Source: JBJHCA01 sp050485785
GTDB taxonomy: Bacteria; Bacteroidota; Bacteroidia; Chitinophagales; Saprospiraceae
NCBI GenBank assembly: GCA_050485785.1
Contig: JBJHCA010000006.1
Span: forward strand, 4,050-68,049
DNA length: 64,000 nt
Direction: 5' to 3'
The notes under the pieces were generated by a model. The model did not search any database. It was not told where the DNA came from and worked only from the letters and a program-made list of their open reading frames with translations. Of the stretch, positions 34,194 to 42,944 are shown in pieces. The translations under genes were made by a program, and so were the position numbers. Numbering within the stretch: position 1 is the first letter of the stretch; every line of letters starts with the position of its first letter.

Positions 34194-35831
34194 TCAGTTC
34201 AGATACCTGGCTACAATCGGCATCCTCCGCCCCATGCCAAAAGCTTTGCTACTAACCCTTAGTACAGGCGGTGTCTGGTAGCGTTTAAACTCACTGGTAT
34301 TCACCAGTTTCAGCACCTTACTCACCGTACTTTCTCGAAATCCTGCTGCAATGATCTCTCTTGGTCCTTTGCGCCCCTCGATGTACAGCCGGAGAATGGC
34401 ATCAAGTTCTTCATATTCAGGAAGACTGTCACTGTCGAGCTGACCGGGTTTTAACTCTGCAGAGGGCGGCTTGATTAAGGAGTTCTGCGGAATGCGCTCT
34501 TCGTTTTTATTAATCAGTGCAGCCAGTTGGTAGACTTCGGTTTTGTACAGATCTCCCAGTACGGATAATCCGCCGCACAGATCTCCGTACAGCGTGCCGT
34601 ACCCGACAGCCATCTCGCTTTTATTGGACGTGTTCAGCAATATATGCCCGAATTTATTGCTCAGCGCCATGAGTATCTGTCCCCTGCATCGGGACTGAAT
34701 GTTTTCCTCAGCCAGCCCGAAAGGCGTTCCTTCAAAATCGGTAGCCAGAACATCCAACGTTGTACTGTTCATGGTCTCAATGGGAATTTTCCGATGCTGT
34801 ATCCCCAAGCTGAATACCAGCGCCATGGCATCGTCAATACTGTGCTGCGAAGAAAATTTTGAAGGCATCAGCACACCAAGCACATTCTCAGGGCCCAGAG
34901 CATCGGCAGCAAGCACGGCAGTTACTGCTGAGTCTATGCCTCCCGACAGTCCTAGAATAGCTTTTCCAAAACCCAGTTTGGTAAAATACTCCCTGATACC
35001 GCAAACCAATGCCTGATATCTCAGTGCTGCGGGTTCGTTATCCTGCAAGTGATCGGCAGCTGTCAGATGAACTGCCTCTAGGTCGTAGGTTTTTACTTGC
35101 CGTTCAAAAAACGGCATTTCATCGTGAATGTATCCATCCGGAGAAACTACCATTGACCCGCCGTCAAAGATAATCTCTGTTTGTGCACCAATGTGATTGG
35201 TGTAAAACAAAGGAATGCCGTAACGCATGGCATTTTCTGACATTACGCGACGGCGTACTGCTGCTCTCCCAACACTGAACGGAGATGCCGATAAATTGAG
35301 GATGACATCCGGTGCCAGCTTACTGAGGTGATCCATTGGATTTACTTTGTACAACGGATTGTCATTTCCGATATTCCATAGGTCTTCACAAATAGTGATA
35401 GCCAGTTTGTGGCCCTTAAATTCCACGGTTTCAAACAGAGTATTGGGCTCAAAGTATCGATACTCATCAAAAATGTCGTAATTCGGAAGCAGCGTTTTAT
35501 CGGTTCTGTGGATAATTTCCCCTTTGTGGAGCAAATAGGCAGAATTGTACAGCGCCTTGCCGTCTGGTTCAGGATTACGTGCCGGCCCGCCCACAATAAT
35601 GGCAGCTTTGTGACTGAACGGCAACAGTCTTTCTATGCTTTGTTCGCAGCGATCAATAAAATCATCAAACTCCAGAAAGTCTCTGGGAGGGTATCCGCAA
35701 ATACTGAGTTCTCCCAACACAACTACATCTGCATCCTGTGCATTGGCCTCATCTACGGCCCGGCAAATGTTATTGAGGTTATACTCAAAATGACCAATAT
35801 GGTAATTGATCTGAGCTATGGCAATACGCAT
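34194..35831 (-). CDS. nadE: Glutamine-dependent NAD+ synthetase
   Basis: The enzyme makes NAD from deamido-NAD and ATP, using glutamine as nitrogen source. The N-terminal nitrilase-type glutaminase (about 1-265) has the triad Glu41, Lys112 and Cys148 (TICEDLWN). The C-terminal synthetase has the ATP loop GLSGGIDSAVTAVLA near residue 296 and the LLNTSNKSEMAVGYGTLYGD region. Length (545) is normal for the fused form. In flavobacteria nadE is a neighbour of gldB, and the same association is seen here with one beta-barrel gene between. Confidence 0.97.
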   Translation of the reverse strand: MRIAIAQINYHIGHFEYNLNNICRAVDEANAQDADVVVLGELSICGYPPRDFLEFDDFIDRCEQSIERLLPFSHKAAIIVGGPARNPEPDGKALYNSAYLLHKGEIIHRTDKTLLPNYDIFDEYRYFEPNTLFETVEFKGHKLAITICEDLWNIGNDNPLYKVNPMDHLSKLAPDVILNLSASPFSVGRAAVRRRVMSENAMRYGIPLFYTNHIGAQTEIIFDGGSMVVSPDGYIHDEMPFFERQVKTYDLEAVHLTAADHLQDNEPAALRYQALVCGIREYFTKLGFGKAILGLSGGIDSAVTAVLAADALGPENVLGVLMPSKFSSQHSIDDAMALVFSLGIQHRKIPIETMNSTTLDVLATDFEGTPFGLAEENIQSRCRGQILMALSNKFGHILLNTSNKSEMAVGYGTLYGDLCGGLSVLGDLYKTEVYQLAALINKNEERIPQNSLIKPPSAELKPGQLDSDSLPEYEELDAILRLYIEGRKGPREIIAAGFRESTVSKVLKLVNTSEFKRYQTPPVLRVSSKAFGMGRRMPIVARYLN

Positions 35832-35871
35832 GGACAGAATATCAGTGTTTTAAAACCTGTTGGTTATTTAA

Positions 35872-36690
35872 CTAAAACAGAACGCCAAGACGCAGGGCAA
35901 CATTGGATACTCTGATGTTATAATTAACATCGGTATTATCAACCCGCACCGGCCGGGTCTGATCCATAAGGCCCCCCTGATAAAATATGCCTATCAACAG
36001 GGCAGTTCGCTCATCGTTGGGCAGGTATTCAATGCCACCTCCCGCGCCCCACGAGATGTTGAGTAGGCGGGCATCATCCGTGGTATTGATGCGGGAAACG
36101 TCTATTGCCCTGCCGTCCATATCTTCTCCGGTAATGCTTGCACGGGCCTGCGTCCGAAATCCGAAAGTAAATACCGGAGCATGAATAAACACGTGCATCA
36201 GCGAGCTGCCCAGTTCGGGAGATCGCATTTTGATAGCCAGTGGCAGCTCTACATACTGATGGTGATAACGAACTCTCGGCACCGGCGAGCTTTTAATAGT
36301 GGCCAGATTGGCATCGAAACTACTCAGGTCAGAATTGGTAAAAAAGTTGGCCTGATCGTAATTGCCGGCATAGCCCAGCTTAGCACCCTGGTTAAAGGCC
36401 AGATTAACACCCGAAGCTATGGCAAACACACTGCTCAGGTAGTACTCCCCCTGAAAACCGATGGTAAACGTCAAATTTTGCTTGTCCATGAGGATGTTCT
36501 GATTGTCCATGGCATGCATCCAGGATAAATTGGGCGACACATGCACACCAAGTCGCGTCATCCCGGCCTCCTGAGCAGTCAGTATTTGTGGCATCATCCA
36601 AAGTACGACCAAAAGCAAAAAACCTGCCCGAATATGGGAAAATAAAGCGCGGAATTGAATAAACTCGCAGGGAAAAGTTAGGGTTATCAT
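35872..36690 (-). CDS. Outer-membrane beta-barrel protein, PorT-like superfamily
   Basis: The 272-residue protein has a signal peptide ending LTAQ and alternating-residue strands throughout (TRLGVHVSPNLSWMHA, YYLSSVFAIASGVNLAFNQG, SWGAGGGIEYL). It ends in Phe (LRLGVLF), as expected for an outer-membrane barrel of about eight to ten strands. It belongs to the broad OMP_b-brl/PorT-like group; it lacks enough specific identity to be called the T9SS component PorT. It lies 40 bases upstream of nadE on the same strand and diverges from gldB. Confidence 0.83.
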   Translation of the reverse strand: MITLTFPCEFIQFRALFSHIRAGFLLLVVLWMMPQILTAQEAGMTRLGVHVSPNLSWMHAMDNQNILMDKQNLTFTIGFQGEYYLSSVFAIASGVNLAFNQGAKLGYAGNYDQANFFTNSDLSSFDANLATIKSSPVPRVRYHHQYVELPLAIKMRSPELGSSLMHVFIHAPVFTFGFRTQARASITGEDMDGRAIDVSRINTTDDARLLNISWGAGGGIEYLPNDERTALLIGIFYQGGLMDQTRPVRVDNTDVNYNIRVSNVALRLGVLF

Positions 36691-36736
36691 ACGTTCTTAT
36701 TTGTTTTGCACTGCTGTAAAGAAACAAATATTCGAC

Positions 36737-36744
36737 TAATTTGC
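36737..36744 (+). promoter_or_regulatory. Possible -7 element of the gldB operon
   Basis: TAATTTGC, one base shorter than TAnnTTTG. The same word stands upstream of the beta-barrel gene (complement of 47967-47974), so it may be a local variant. Confidence 0.3.
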
Positions 36745-36786
36745 TTACATTCATCAGTGTTTTTGGCAAGATCATTTCCCCTGTTT

Positions 36787-37800
36787 ATGAGGATTTTTTT
36801 TTGGATATCTTTTTGTTTGTTACTGTGGGCCTGCGAACGCGGTAAAGCTATTCCCGATGTAAGTCACATTGATGCAGAAGTTAATATCCACCGTATTGAT
36901 CTGGCAGTCAGGGATATTGATACACTTAATGCCGAAGCAGGAATCAAAGCGCTGGAAGAAACATACCCAGAGTTTATGGAATTGTACCTCACCCGGATCA
37001 TGAACCTCAAACGCCCCTGGGATACCACCGGAACATACTACCAGATCTTTAATGATGAATACCTGAAACCGGAAGAAGTGCGCTGGCTGATGGATACCAC
37101 TGCATTGGTTTTTAGCCAGTTTGATGACATCAGAGATCAGTACAGGTCGGCATTTCAGTTTTATCAGTACTATTTTCCCGAATTTAACATCCCCGACATT
37201 TATACTTTTACATCCGCGTACGGAGTAGCTATGGGAGTTGCTGAAGATAAACTGCTGGTTGGGCTTGATATGTTTTTTGGTCCTGATTATGCTGATTATT
37301 ACGGCCCGCCTGTAGATCTTTACCGTTACCTGCTTCGCAGTCAAACTCGCGAACATATTGTGGCCAAAAGCATGATGGCACTCATTGACGATAAACTTGG
37401 CGATGTACCCGAGGGCAATCAGTTTATTGATTTTGCCGTGCACGAAGGGAAAAAGCACTATATTTTAGGTTTGCTTTTACCCTACGCACATGATACCGTA
37501 ATCATAGACCTGAGTGCCGAGCACCTGCAGTGGTGTATTGACAATGAAGGTCAGATGTGGGCATTTTTTGTGAGCGAAGACCTGCTTTACAGTACTGACC
37601 TTCGCCGATATATACGTTACATCAATCCCGCTCCGTCCTCACCGGGCATGCCTCCCGAATCTCCGGGCAAGACCGGTGTGTACATAGGCTGGCGGATTGT
37701 GCAGGCTTATATGGAAAGATTCCCCGATACCAGTCCGCAAATGCTGATGGAACTGCCTCCACAGCGTATTTTGAACGATGCCCGTTACCGGCCTCGATAA
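36787..37800 (+). CDS. gldB: Gliding motility lipoprotein GldB
   Basis: GldB is required for gliding in Flavobacterium and is found with the GldKLMN/T9SS machinery; its molecular role is unsettled. The 337-residue product has a lipobox LLLWAC (Cys16) and the family opening VSHIDAEVNIHRIDLAVRDIDTLNAEAGIKALEE, here split: VSHIDAEVNIHRIDLAVRD is the diagnostic part. Later DKLLVGLDMFFGPDYADYYGPP is also typical. I start at 36787, which places the lipobox properly. It leads an operon with rlmN, an unknown gene, lpxK and punA. The gldC gene that usually follows gldB is not here. Its signal peptide region contains one GATANCTYTTTGT motif. Confidence 0.93.
   Translation: MRIFFWISFCLLLWACERGKAIPDVSHIDAEVNIHRIDLAVRDIDTLNAEAGIKALEETYPEFMELYLTRIMNLKRPWDTTGTYYQIFNDEYLKPEEVRWLMDTTALVFSQFDDIRDQYRSAFQFYQYYFPEFNIPDIYTFTSAYGVAMGVAEDKLLVGLDMFFGPDYADYYGPPVDLYRYLLRSQTREHIVAKSMMALIDDKLGDVPEGNQFIDFAVHEGKKHYILGLLLPYAHDTVIIDLSAEHLQWCIDNEGQMWAFFVSEDLLYSTDLRRYIRYINPAPSSPGMPPESPGKTGVYIGWRIVQAYMERFPDTSPQMLMELPPQRILNDARYRPR
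36804..36816 (+). repeat. Exact 13-bp motif (GATATCTTTTTGT) inside gldB
   Basis: It is read as W-I-S-F-C in the gldB signal peptide, preceded by nine T. Confidence 0.7.
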
Positions 37801-37813
37801 TTGTGTGAACAAC

Positions 37814-38869
37814 ATGGAACAAACAACTGCCAGCACACTCAGGGATATCAGGGAACTCAGTTTACCACAACTGGAGGAACACCTTCGATCACTGGGAGAA
37901 AAGCCCTTTAGAGCACGCCAAATCTGGCAATGGATCTGGCAAAAAGGGGTGACTGATTTTGAAATGATGACCAATCTGGCCAAACCGCTTCGGGAAAAGC
38001 TGTCCGCAGGTTTTGCCTTTTACGCCCCACAGATTGACACGGTACAATACAGCGAAGACGGCACCATAAAAACCCGGCTGAAACTGCACGATGGTCATCT
38101 GGTAGAAACCGTGCTTATACCTGTACCGGGAGACAAGCGGTTTACGGTTTGTGTTTCATGCCAGGTAGGCTGCAGTCTCACCTGTTCGTTTTGTGCCACA
38201 GGCCGAATGAAGCGGATAAGGAATCTTACGACTGCGGAAATCTACGATCAGGTGGTGATAGCCGGCCGCCAGAGTATGGAGCATTACGATCATCCAATTA
38301 CCAATGTGGTGTACATGGGAATGGGCGAACCATTACTGGCTTACGCTCCGGTAATTCAAAGCATCGCCAGGCTGACCGCTGAGGACGGACTTAATATGTC
38401 GCCCCGAAGAATTACCCTGAGTACTGCGGGCATTGCAAAAATGATCAGAAAACTGGCCGACGATGGTGTGAAGTTCAATCTGGCCATTTCCCTGCATGCC
38501 GCCAACGATGCCAAACGCAATACCATCATGCCTATCAATGAAACCAACAACCTGGCTGTACTGATGGAGGCATTGCGGTATTTCTTTGAAACAACCCGCA
38601 ACCGAATTACTTACGAATACATAGCTTTTCATCAATTTAATACCGGTGAATCCGATGCCCGTGAGCTCATCAGGTTGTGCAGGCATTTTCCGGTAAGGGT
38701 CAACATCATCGAATATAACCCGATAGATCATGCTCCCTTTGTAAAAGCCGGGGAAGACAGTATTGACAGGTTTGCAGAAACACTTAAACGAGCCGGTGTA
38801 ATGGTTACGGTAAGGCGAAGCAGAGGAAAAGATATTGATGCCGCCTGCGGACAACTGGCCAACAAGTAA
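37814..38869 (+). CDS. rlmN: Dual-specificity rRNA/tRNA (adenine-C2) methyltransferase RlmN
   Basis: This radical-SAM enzyme methylates A2503 of 23S rRNA and A37 of some tRNAs in the cytoplasm. The cluster motif is Cys120-x3-Cys124-x2-Cys127 (CSLTCSFCATG). The two extra reactive cysteines are present at 113 (CVSCQVGC) and 345 (DAACGQL). Other landmarks are NVVYMGMGEPLLAY and SLHAANDAKRNTIMP. I start at ATG 37814, 13 bases after gldB. It is co-transcribed with gldB and, 2 bases later, with an unknown gene. Confidence 0.96.
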   Translation: MEQTTASTLRDIRELSLPQLEEHLRSLGEKPFRARQIWQWIWQKGVTDFEMMTNLAKPLREKLSAGFAFYAPQIDTVQYSEDGTIKTRLKLHDGHLVETVLIPVPGDKRFTVCVSCQVGCSLTCSFCATGRMKRIRNLTTAEIYDQVVIAGRQSMEHYDHPITNVVYMGMGEPLLAYAPVIQSIARLTAEDGLNMSPRRITLSTAGIAKMIRKLADDGVKFNLAISLHAANDAKRNTIMPINETNNLAVLMEALRYFFETTRNRITYEYIAFHQFNTGESDARELIRLCRHFPVRVNIIEYNPIDHAPFVKAGEDSIDRFAETLKRAGVMVTVRRSRGKDIDAACGQLANK

Positions 38870-38871
38870 AT

Positions 38872-39603
38872 ATGGAAATATTAGACCTCAGCATAACATT
38901 AGATTCCCTCACTTACGAGGCTGCAGGATCAAGATCATCAGCCCGGCCTTACATGTGGACCTATTTTTTTAAGGCTGACGGCTCGTGTTTTACGATCAAC
39001 AATGAGTTCAGGCTGATAGGCAGCGTAGAAAGTCATTGTCCGGAAGGCAGCCATGGCAACCTGGCTGTAAACCGGGTGGAACCCGGCCACAAAATTGATA
39101 TCCCCAAAAAAACCGGAACTTCGAGGTTTTCCCTTCAACCCATGCTCATTCCTTTTTTTAACCAGGCGATTGTTCCCGGGGTTTGCGGTGTGGTTGTGGT
39201 CATGCTTCATCAGGAAGGTGTATCCACAGGCGGTATGGAAGCAGGCCGAAAAGTCATGCACCAATACCTCGATAATGCCCTGAACCGCATGATCAGTCAG
39301 TTAACTCCTGAGCAAATAGACCTTACCGATGTGCAAGGTTCGGTAAAACAATATTTTGAAAGAGCTGCTGCATCAGCACTCGAAGGGCTTACTCCGGCTA
39401 TTGTGAAGGCCATAAGATCAGAACAAAACATCCTGCAGAACGTGATGAGTTTGCTCAGGAAAGACGAGTTGATCGGTTACTGGTTTGGGCAGTACAATAC
39501 AGTAGGGCTGGCACAGGCATTGCCCGTGAATATCCATGAAACCATTACCAGCCCAAGGATGGGCACCTGGCAGTTGTCAGGTCAGATCAGCATCAATCCA
39601 TAA
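38872..39603 (+). CDS. Unidentified protein in the gldB-rlmN-lpxK operon
   Basis: The 243-residue protein is of no family I recognise. It has no signal peptide. The first 110 residues are beta-rich and look like a binding or sandwich domain (WTYFFKADGSCFTINNEFRLIG, then RFSLQPMLIPFFNQAIVPGVCGVVVVMLHQEG). Residues from about 120 are helical (MEAGRKVMHQYLDNALNRMISQL, AAASALEGLTPAIVKAIRSEQNILQNVMSLL). The end returns to strands (GTWQLSGQISINP). It begins 2 bases after rlmN and precedes lpxK by 9, so it is firmly in the operon. Confidence 0.8.
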   Translation: MEILDLSITLDSLTYEAAGSRSSARPYMWTYFFKADGSCFTINNEFRLIGSVESHCPEGSHGNLAVNRVEPGHKIDIPKKTGTSRFSLQPMLIPFFNQAIVPGVCGVVVVMLHQEGVSTGGMEAGRKVMHQYLDNALNRMISQLTPEQIDLTDVQGSVKQYFERAAASALEGLTPAIVKAIRSEQNILQNVMSLLRKDELIGYWFGQYNTVGLAQALPVNIHETITSPRMGTWQLSGQISINP

Positions 39604-39612
39604 GTTTTTCCC

Positions 39613-40683
39613 ATGGATATCAACCGCATTCCCCTTTGGCTCAGCATTCCGCTCTCGTGGCTATATGCGGCAGCACTCCTGTTCAGAAATTTCCTCTACC
39701 GCAAAAAAATACTCAAAAGTATCCGTTTTGATATCCCTGTTATCTGTGTAGGTAACATCACAACCGGTGGCACAGGAAAAACGCCGATGATCGAATGGAT
39801 GAGTCGCTTTCTGATCCAGCATATTCCGGTTGCCATCCTCAGCAGGGGTTATGGTCGTCAATCATCGGGTTTCCACTGGGTTCAACCCGGTGATACCGCC
39901 CGGATTTCAGGAGATGAACCACTGCAGATCAAACGCAGATTTCCCGACCTGCCCGTTGCTGTTTCGGCAGACAGAGCTTTCGCCATTCCCAAAATTCTGA
40001 TGCAATATCCTGCGGTAAAGTGCGTGCTGATGGACGATGGCCTGCAACATAAAGCTATCATTCCCGGCTTTGCTGTGCTGCTCACTTCTTATAACCGCCC
40101 TTATTTTAACGGCAAGCTCTTACCTGCCGGCTACCTGCGCGATTTTAAATCAACGGCAAGTGATGCAGATGTGGTAATTGTCACTAAATGCCCGGAGCAA
40201 ATGTCCGTTCACACCACAAAGCAGTGGCGGGAGAACCTTAAGCTTGAACCCCGTCAAAAGCTGTTTTTTGCCAGCCTGGCCTATGGGTCTCCATATTGGA
40301 CCTCCAATACCTCTGCCATGCTTCCCGATCTTACCGATACCGATGTTTTACTTGTAACCGGTTTGGCAGACCCTCTTCCACTGGTAAGACACGCAGAGCA
40401 AATAGCCGGAATGGTGTATTCTCTGGAGTTTCCTGACCATCACCCATTTTCCGATGCTGACATCCACCGGATTGTGAAAACATTTCATGAGTTTTCCGAC
40501 AATGAACGCAAAATCATCATGACAACGGAAAAAGATGTAGTTCGGTTAGAGTCCTTCATCCCGGAGCTCATGCGTTTACATATTTACGTTTTCGTCATTC
40601 CCGTTGAACACCATTTTCTTTTTGATGCACAGCAGGAGTTTGAAAATACCATCATTCACTTTCTAATGAATTTCAAAATATGA
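39613..40683 (+). CDS. lpxK: Tetraacyldisaccharide 4'-kinase
   Basis: LpxK phosphorylates the 4' position of the lipid A disaccharide at the inner face of the inner membrane. The N-terminal membrane-touching helix (IPLSWLYAAALLFRNFLY) precedes the P-loop GNITTGGTGKTP at 47-58 and the family stretch ILSRGYGRQSSGF. DDGLQHKAI, with the second conserved Asp pair, follows. The C-terminal KDVVRLE is also typical. Its stop overlaps the punA start by 4 bases. With the LptF/G-type permease at 44.7 kb it shows the cell makes lipid A. Confidence 0.95.
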   Translation: MDINRIPLWLSIPLSWLYAAALLFRNFLYRKKILKSIRFDIPVICVGNITTGGTGKTPMIEWMSRFLIQHIPVAILSRGYGRQSSGFHWVQPGDTARISGDEPLQIKRRFPDLPVAVSADRAFAIPKILMQYPAVKCVLMDDGLQHKAIIPGFAVLLTSYNRPYFNGKLLPAGYLRDFKSTASDADVVIVTKCPEQMSVHTTKQWRENLKLEPRQKLFFASLAYGSPYWTSNTSAMLPDLTDTDVLLVTGLADPLPLVRHAEQIAGMVYSLEFPDHHPFSDADIHRIVKTFHEFSDNERKIIMTTEKDVVRLESFIPELMRLHIYVFVIPVEHHFLFDAQQEFENTIIHFLMNFKI

Positions 40684-41513
40684 AGCTGCAGCAACAAATC
40701 AGTGAAGCCCTTGTGTATCTGCGCAGCCAATGCGAACTAATGCCCGCCTACGGAATTATTCTGGGCACGGGTCTTGGCAATCTGCGGGCAGCCATTGAAA
40801 CCTTTGCTGAAATTCCCTATGCTGCTATCCCGCATTTCCCGGTGAGTACCGTAGCCGGACATGAAGGCAAGCTGATCTTTGGCAATCTGGAGGGTATCCC
40901 GGTAGTGTGTATGGCCGGCAGATTCCACTATTATGAGGGTTACAGCATGAAGCAACTGACCTTTCCGGTTAGAGTGATGGCTGCTCTGGGAATCCGGCGT
41001 TTGTATATCAGCAATGCTGCAGGCAGTACAAATCCCAACATCCCTGCCGGAAGTATTGTCCTGATACGGGATCATATCAATATGCAACCCGACAATCCGC
41101 TACGGGGCGAAAATGATGAATCTGTTGGTCCCCGTTTTCCGGATATGGTCAAAGCGTATGATCAGCATTTGATTGATACCGCCATGAAAACAGCCCGTGA
41201 ACTCGACATTCCCTGCCATACCGGAGTATATGTTTGTCTGGCAGGACCTAATCTCGAAACTCCTGCAGAATATGATTTTCTGCACCGGATTGGCGGCGAT
41301 GTAGTGGGTATGAGCACGGTGCCGGAGGTATTGGTGGCCAAACACATGGATCTTCCCGTCATGGTCATCAGTATTGTCAGCAACCAGGGCTATCCGCCTG
41401 AAGCGCTGCGTGAAACCTCCATAGAAGAAGTGATTGCCATGGCCCAGCAAATAGAACCAGGCCTTACCAAACTGGTCAAGTCACTCATCTTACATGAGGA
41501 AAGTAACCGTTAA
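40680..41513 (+). CDS. punA: Purine-nucleoside phosphorylase (trimeric type)
   Basis: The enzyme splits inosine or guanosine with phosphate into base and ribose-1-phosphate for purine salvage. The 277 residues carry the trimeric PNP motifs: ILGTGLGNL (phosphate loop), VAGHEGKL, GRFHYYEGY, ISNAAGSTN and GPNLETPAEY, then GDVVGMSTVPEV. It is the last gene of the gldB operon, coupled to lpxK by a 4-base overlap. The next gene, glyA, has its own promoter 60 bases on. Confidence 0.95.
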   Translation: MKLQQQISEALVYLRSQCELMPAYGIILGTGLGNLRAAIETFAEIPYAAIPHFPVSTVAGHEGKLIFGNLEGIPVVCMAGRFHYYEGYSMKQLTFPVRVMAALGIRRLYISNAAGSTNPNIPAGSIVLIRDHINMQPDNPLRGENDESVGPRFPDMVKAYDQHLIDTAMKTARELDIPCHTGVYVCLAGPNLETPAEYDFLHRIGGDVVGMSTVPEVLVAKHMDLPVMVISIVSNQGYPPEALRETSIEEVIAMAQQIEPGLTKLVKSLILHEESNR

Positions 41514-41573
41514 CCATTGCGACATAACAATACTTCCTAACAGAAACCCTGCGTCCTTTGACACAATCTTATC

Positions 41574-41581
41574 TATCTTTG
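41574..41581 (+). promoter_or_regulatory. -7 promoter element of glyA
   Basis: TATCTTTG, a full consensus match, 51 bases before the ATG. Confidence 0.5.
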
Positions 41582-41604
41582 GAACCTTGTGATGTGTTTT
41601 TTTT

Positions 41605-41617
41605 GATATCTCTTTGT
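41605..41617 (+). repeat. Exact 13-bp motif (GATATCTCTTTGT) in the glyA leader
   Basis: It follows eight T and ends 15 bases before the glyA ATG, so it should lie in the transcribed leader if the promoter at 41574 is used. Confidence 0.75.
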
Positions 41618-41632
41618 TAAAGCCCTCTACCT

Positions 41633-42907
41633 ATGAACCGCGATACCCTGATTGAAAATCTGATCAATAAGGAACTGAACAGACAGCGTGAAGGCATTGA
41701 ACTCATTGCTTCAGAAAACTTTGCCAGTAGCCAGGTACTGGAAGCCATGGGAAGTTGCCTCACCAACAAATATGCTGAAGGGTATCCCGGCAAGCGATAT
41801 TACGGCGGCTGCGAAGTAGTGGATGAAATTGAACAACTGGCCATCGACCGCGCCAGAGAGCTTTTTGGAGCAGCCTATGCCAATGTACAACCTCATTCCG
41901 GGGCTCAGGCCAATGCAGCAGTTTTTCTGGCAGTACTAAAGCCAGGCGACCGCATACTGGGGTTTGACCTGTCTCATGGTGGTCATCTTTCGCATGGATC
42001 ACCGGTCAACTATTCCGGCAAAGTATATGAGCCTCATTTTTACGGTGTGGATAAGGATTCAGGCCTTATCGATATGGACAAAGTTTACGCCAAAGCCATG
42101 GAGGTTAAGCCCAAACTGATCATTTGCGGAGCTTCTGCCTACAGCAGAGACTGGGACTACCGGAAATTCAGAGAAATTGCCGACGAATGCGGAGCATTAC
42201 TGCTGGCAGATATTGCACACCCTGCCGGACTTATTGCTGCAGGACATCTCAATAATCCGCTGCCGCATTGCCATATCATCACAACCACAACGCATAAAAC
42301 CCTGCGAGGTCCCCGGGGCGGGCTGATAATGATGGGTGAAAACTTCGACAATCCCTGGGGCCGTCTGACGAAAAAAGGCAGCCCCGTAAAAATGTCCTTT
42401 ATCCTGAACAGCGGAGTTTTTCCTGGTATGCAGGGCGGTCCGCTGGAGCATGTAATTGCCGCAAAAGCAGTGGCATTTCATGAAGCATTGCAGCCGGAGT
42501 TTAAAACCTACACCTCCGCAGTAATCTACAATGCCAAAGCCATGGCTGATGGATTTTTATCCAAGGGATACGATATTGTTTCGGGAGGTACTGATAATCA
42601 CCTGATGCTGATTGACCTGAGAAGCAAGGGACTCACTGGCCAACTGGCAGAAGAAACGCTGGGCAGGGCGGGCATTACCGTCAATAAAAACATGGTGCCC
42701 TTTGATACCCAAAGCCCTATGGTTACTTCGGGAATCAGAATAGGAACTGCAGCCATTACTACCAGAGGGTTCAACCAAAGCGATTGCCTGCGCGTTGTTG
42801 ACTGGATAGATGAAGCACTCATGGCACACAGCGATGACAAGGTGACAAGCCATATCCGCGAACAGGTATTTGCTTTTACCGACAATTTTCCGCTTTACGC
42901 CCAATAA
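41633..42907 (+). CDS. glyA: Serine hydroxymethyltransferase
   Basis: A PLP enzyme that converts serine and tetrahydrofolate to glycine and methylene-tetrahydrofolate in the cytoplasm. The cofactor Lys is 222, in TTTTHKTLRGPRGG. Other family motifs are ELIASENF at 23-30, GKRYYGGCEVVDE and LLADIAHPAGLIAAG. Length (424) is normal for bacteria. The long leader contains one exact 13-bp motif. bshA follows after 37 bases, so the two may share a message. Confidence 0.97.
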   Translation: MNRDTLIENLINKELNRQREGIELIASENFASSQVLEAMGSCLTNKYAEGYPGKRYYGGCEVVDEIEQLAIDRARELFGAAYANVQPHSGAQANAAVFLAVLKPGDRILGFDLSHGGHLSHGSPVNYSGKVYEPHFYGVDKDSGLIDMDKVYAKAMEVKPKLIICGASAYSRDWDYRKFREIADECGALLLADIAHPAGLIAAGHLNNPLPHCHIITTTTHKTLRGPRGGLIMMGENFDNPWGRLTKKGSPVKMSFILNSGVFPGMQGGPLEHVIAAKAVAFHEALQPEFKTYTSAVIYNAKAMADGFLSKGYDIVSGGTDNHLMLIDLRSKGLTGQLAEETLGRAGITVNKNMVPFDTQSPMVTSGIRIGTAAITTRGFNQSDCLRVVDWIDEALMAHSDDKVTSHIREQVFAFTDNFPLYAQ

Positions 42908-42944
42908 GTGCTGCTTGCATTGTAAACATTGAAATTTTGCTGAA

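Noticed and set aside
34052..34255. Plus-strand open frame of 67 codons behind a TATTTTTG (34039-34046) promoter match
   Set aside because: It runs into the end of nadE on the other strand and its composition is not protein-like. The promoter match alone is not enough.
35872..36690. Naming the beta-barrel protein PorT of the T9SS
   Set aside because: It is in the same broad barrel group and close to gldB, but I see no PorT-specific stretch, so only the general class is supported.
36820..37458. Minus-strand open frame of 212 codons
   Set aside because: Antisense to gldB; no protein-like features.
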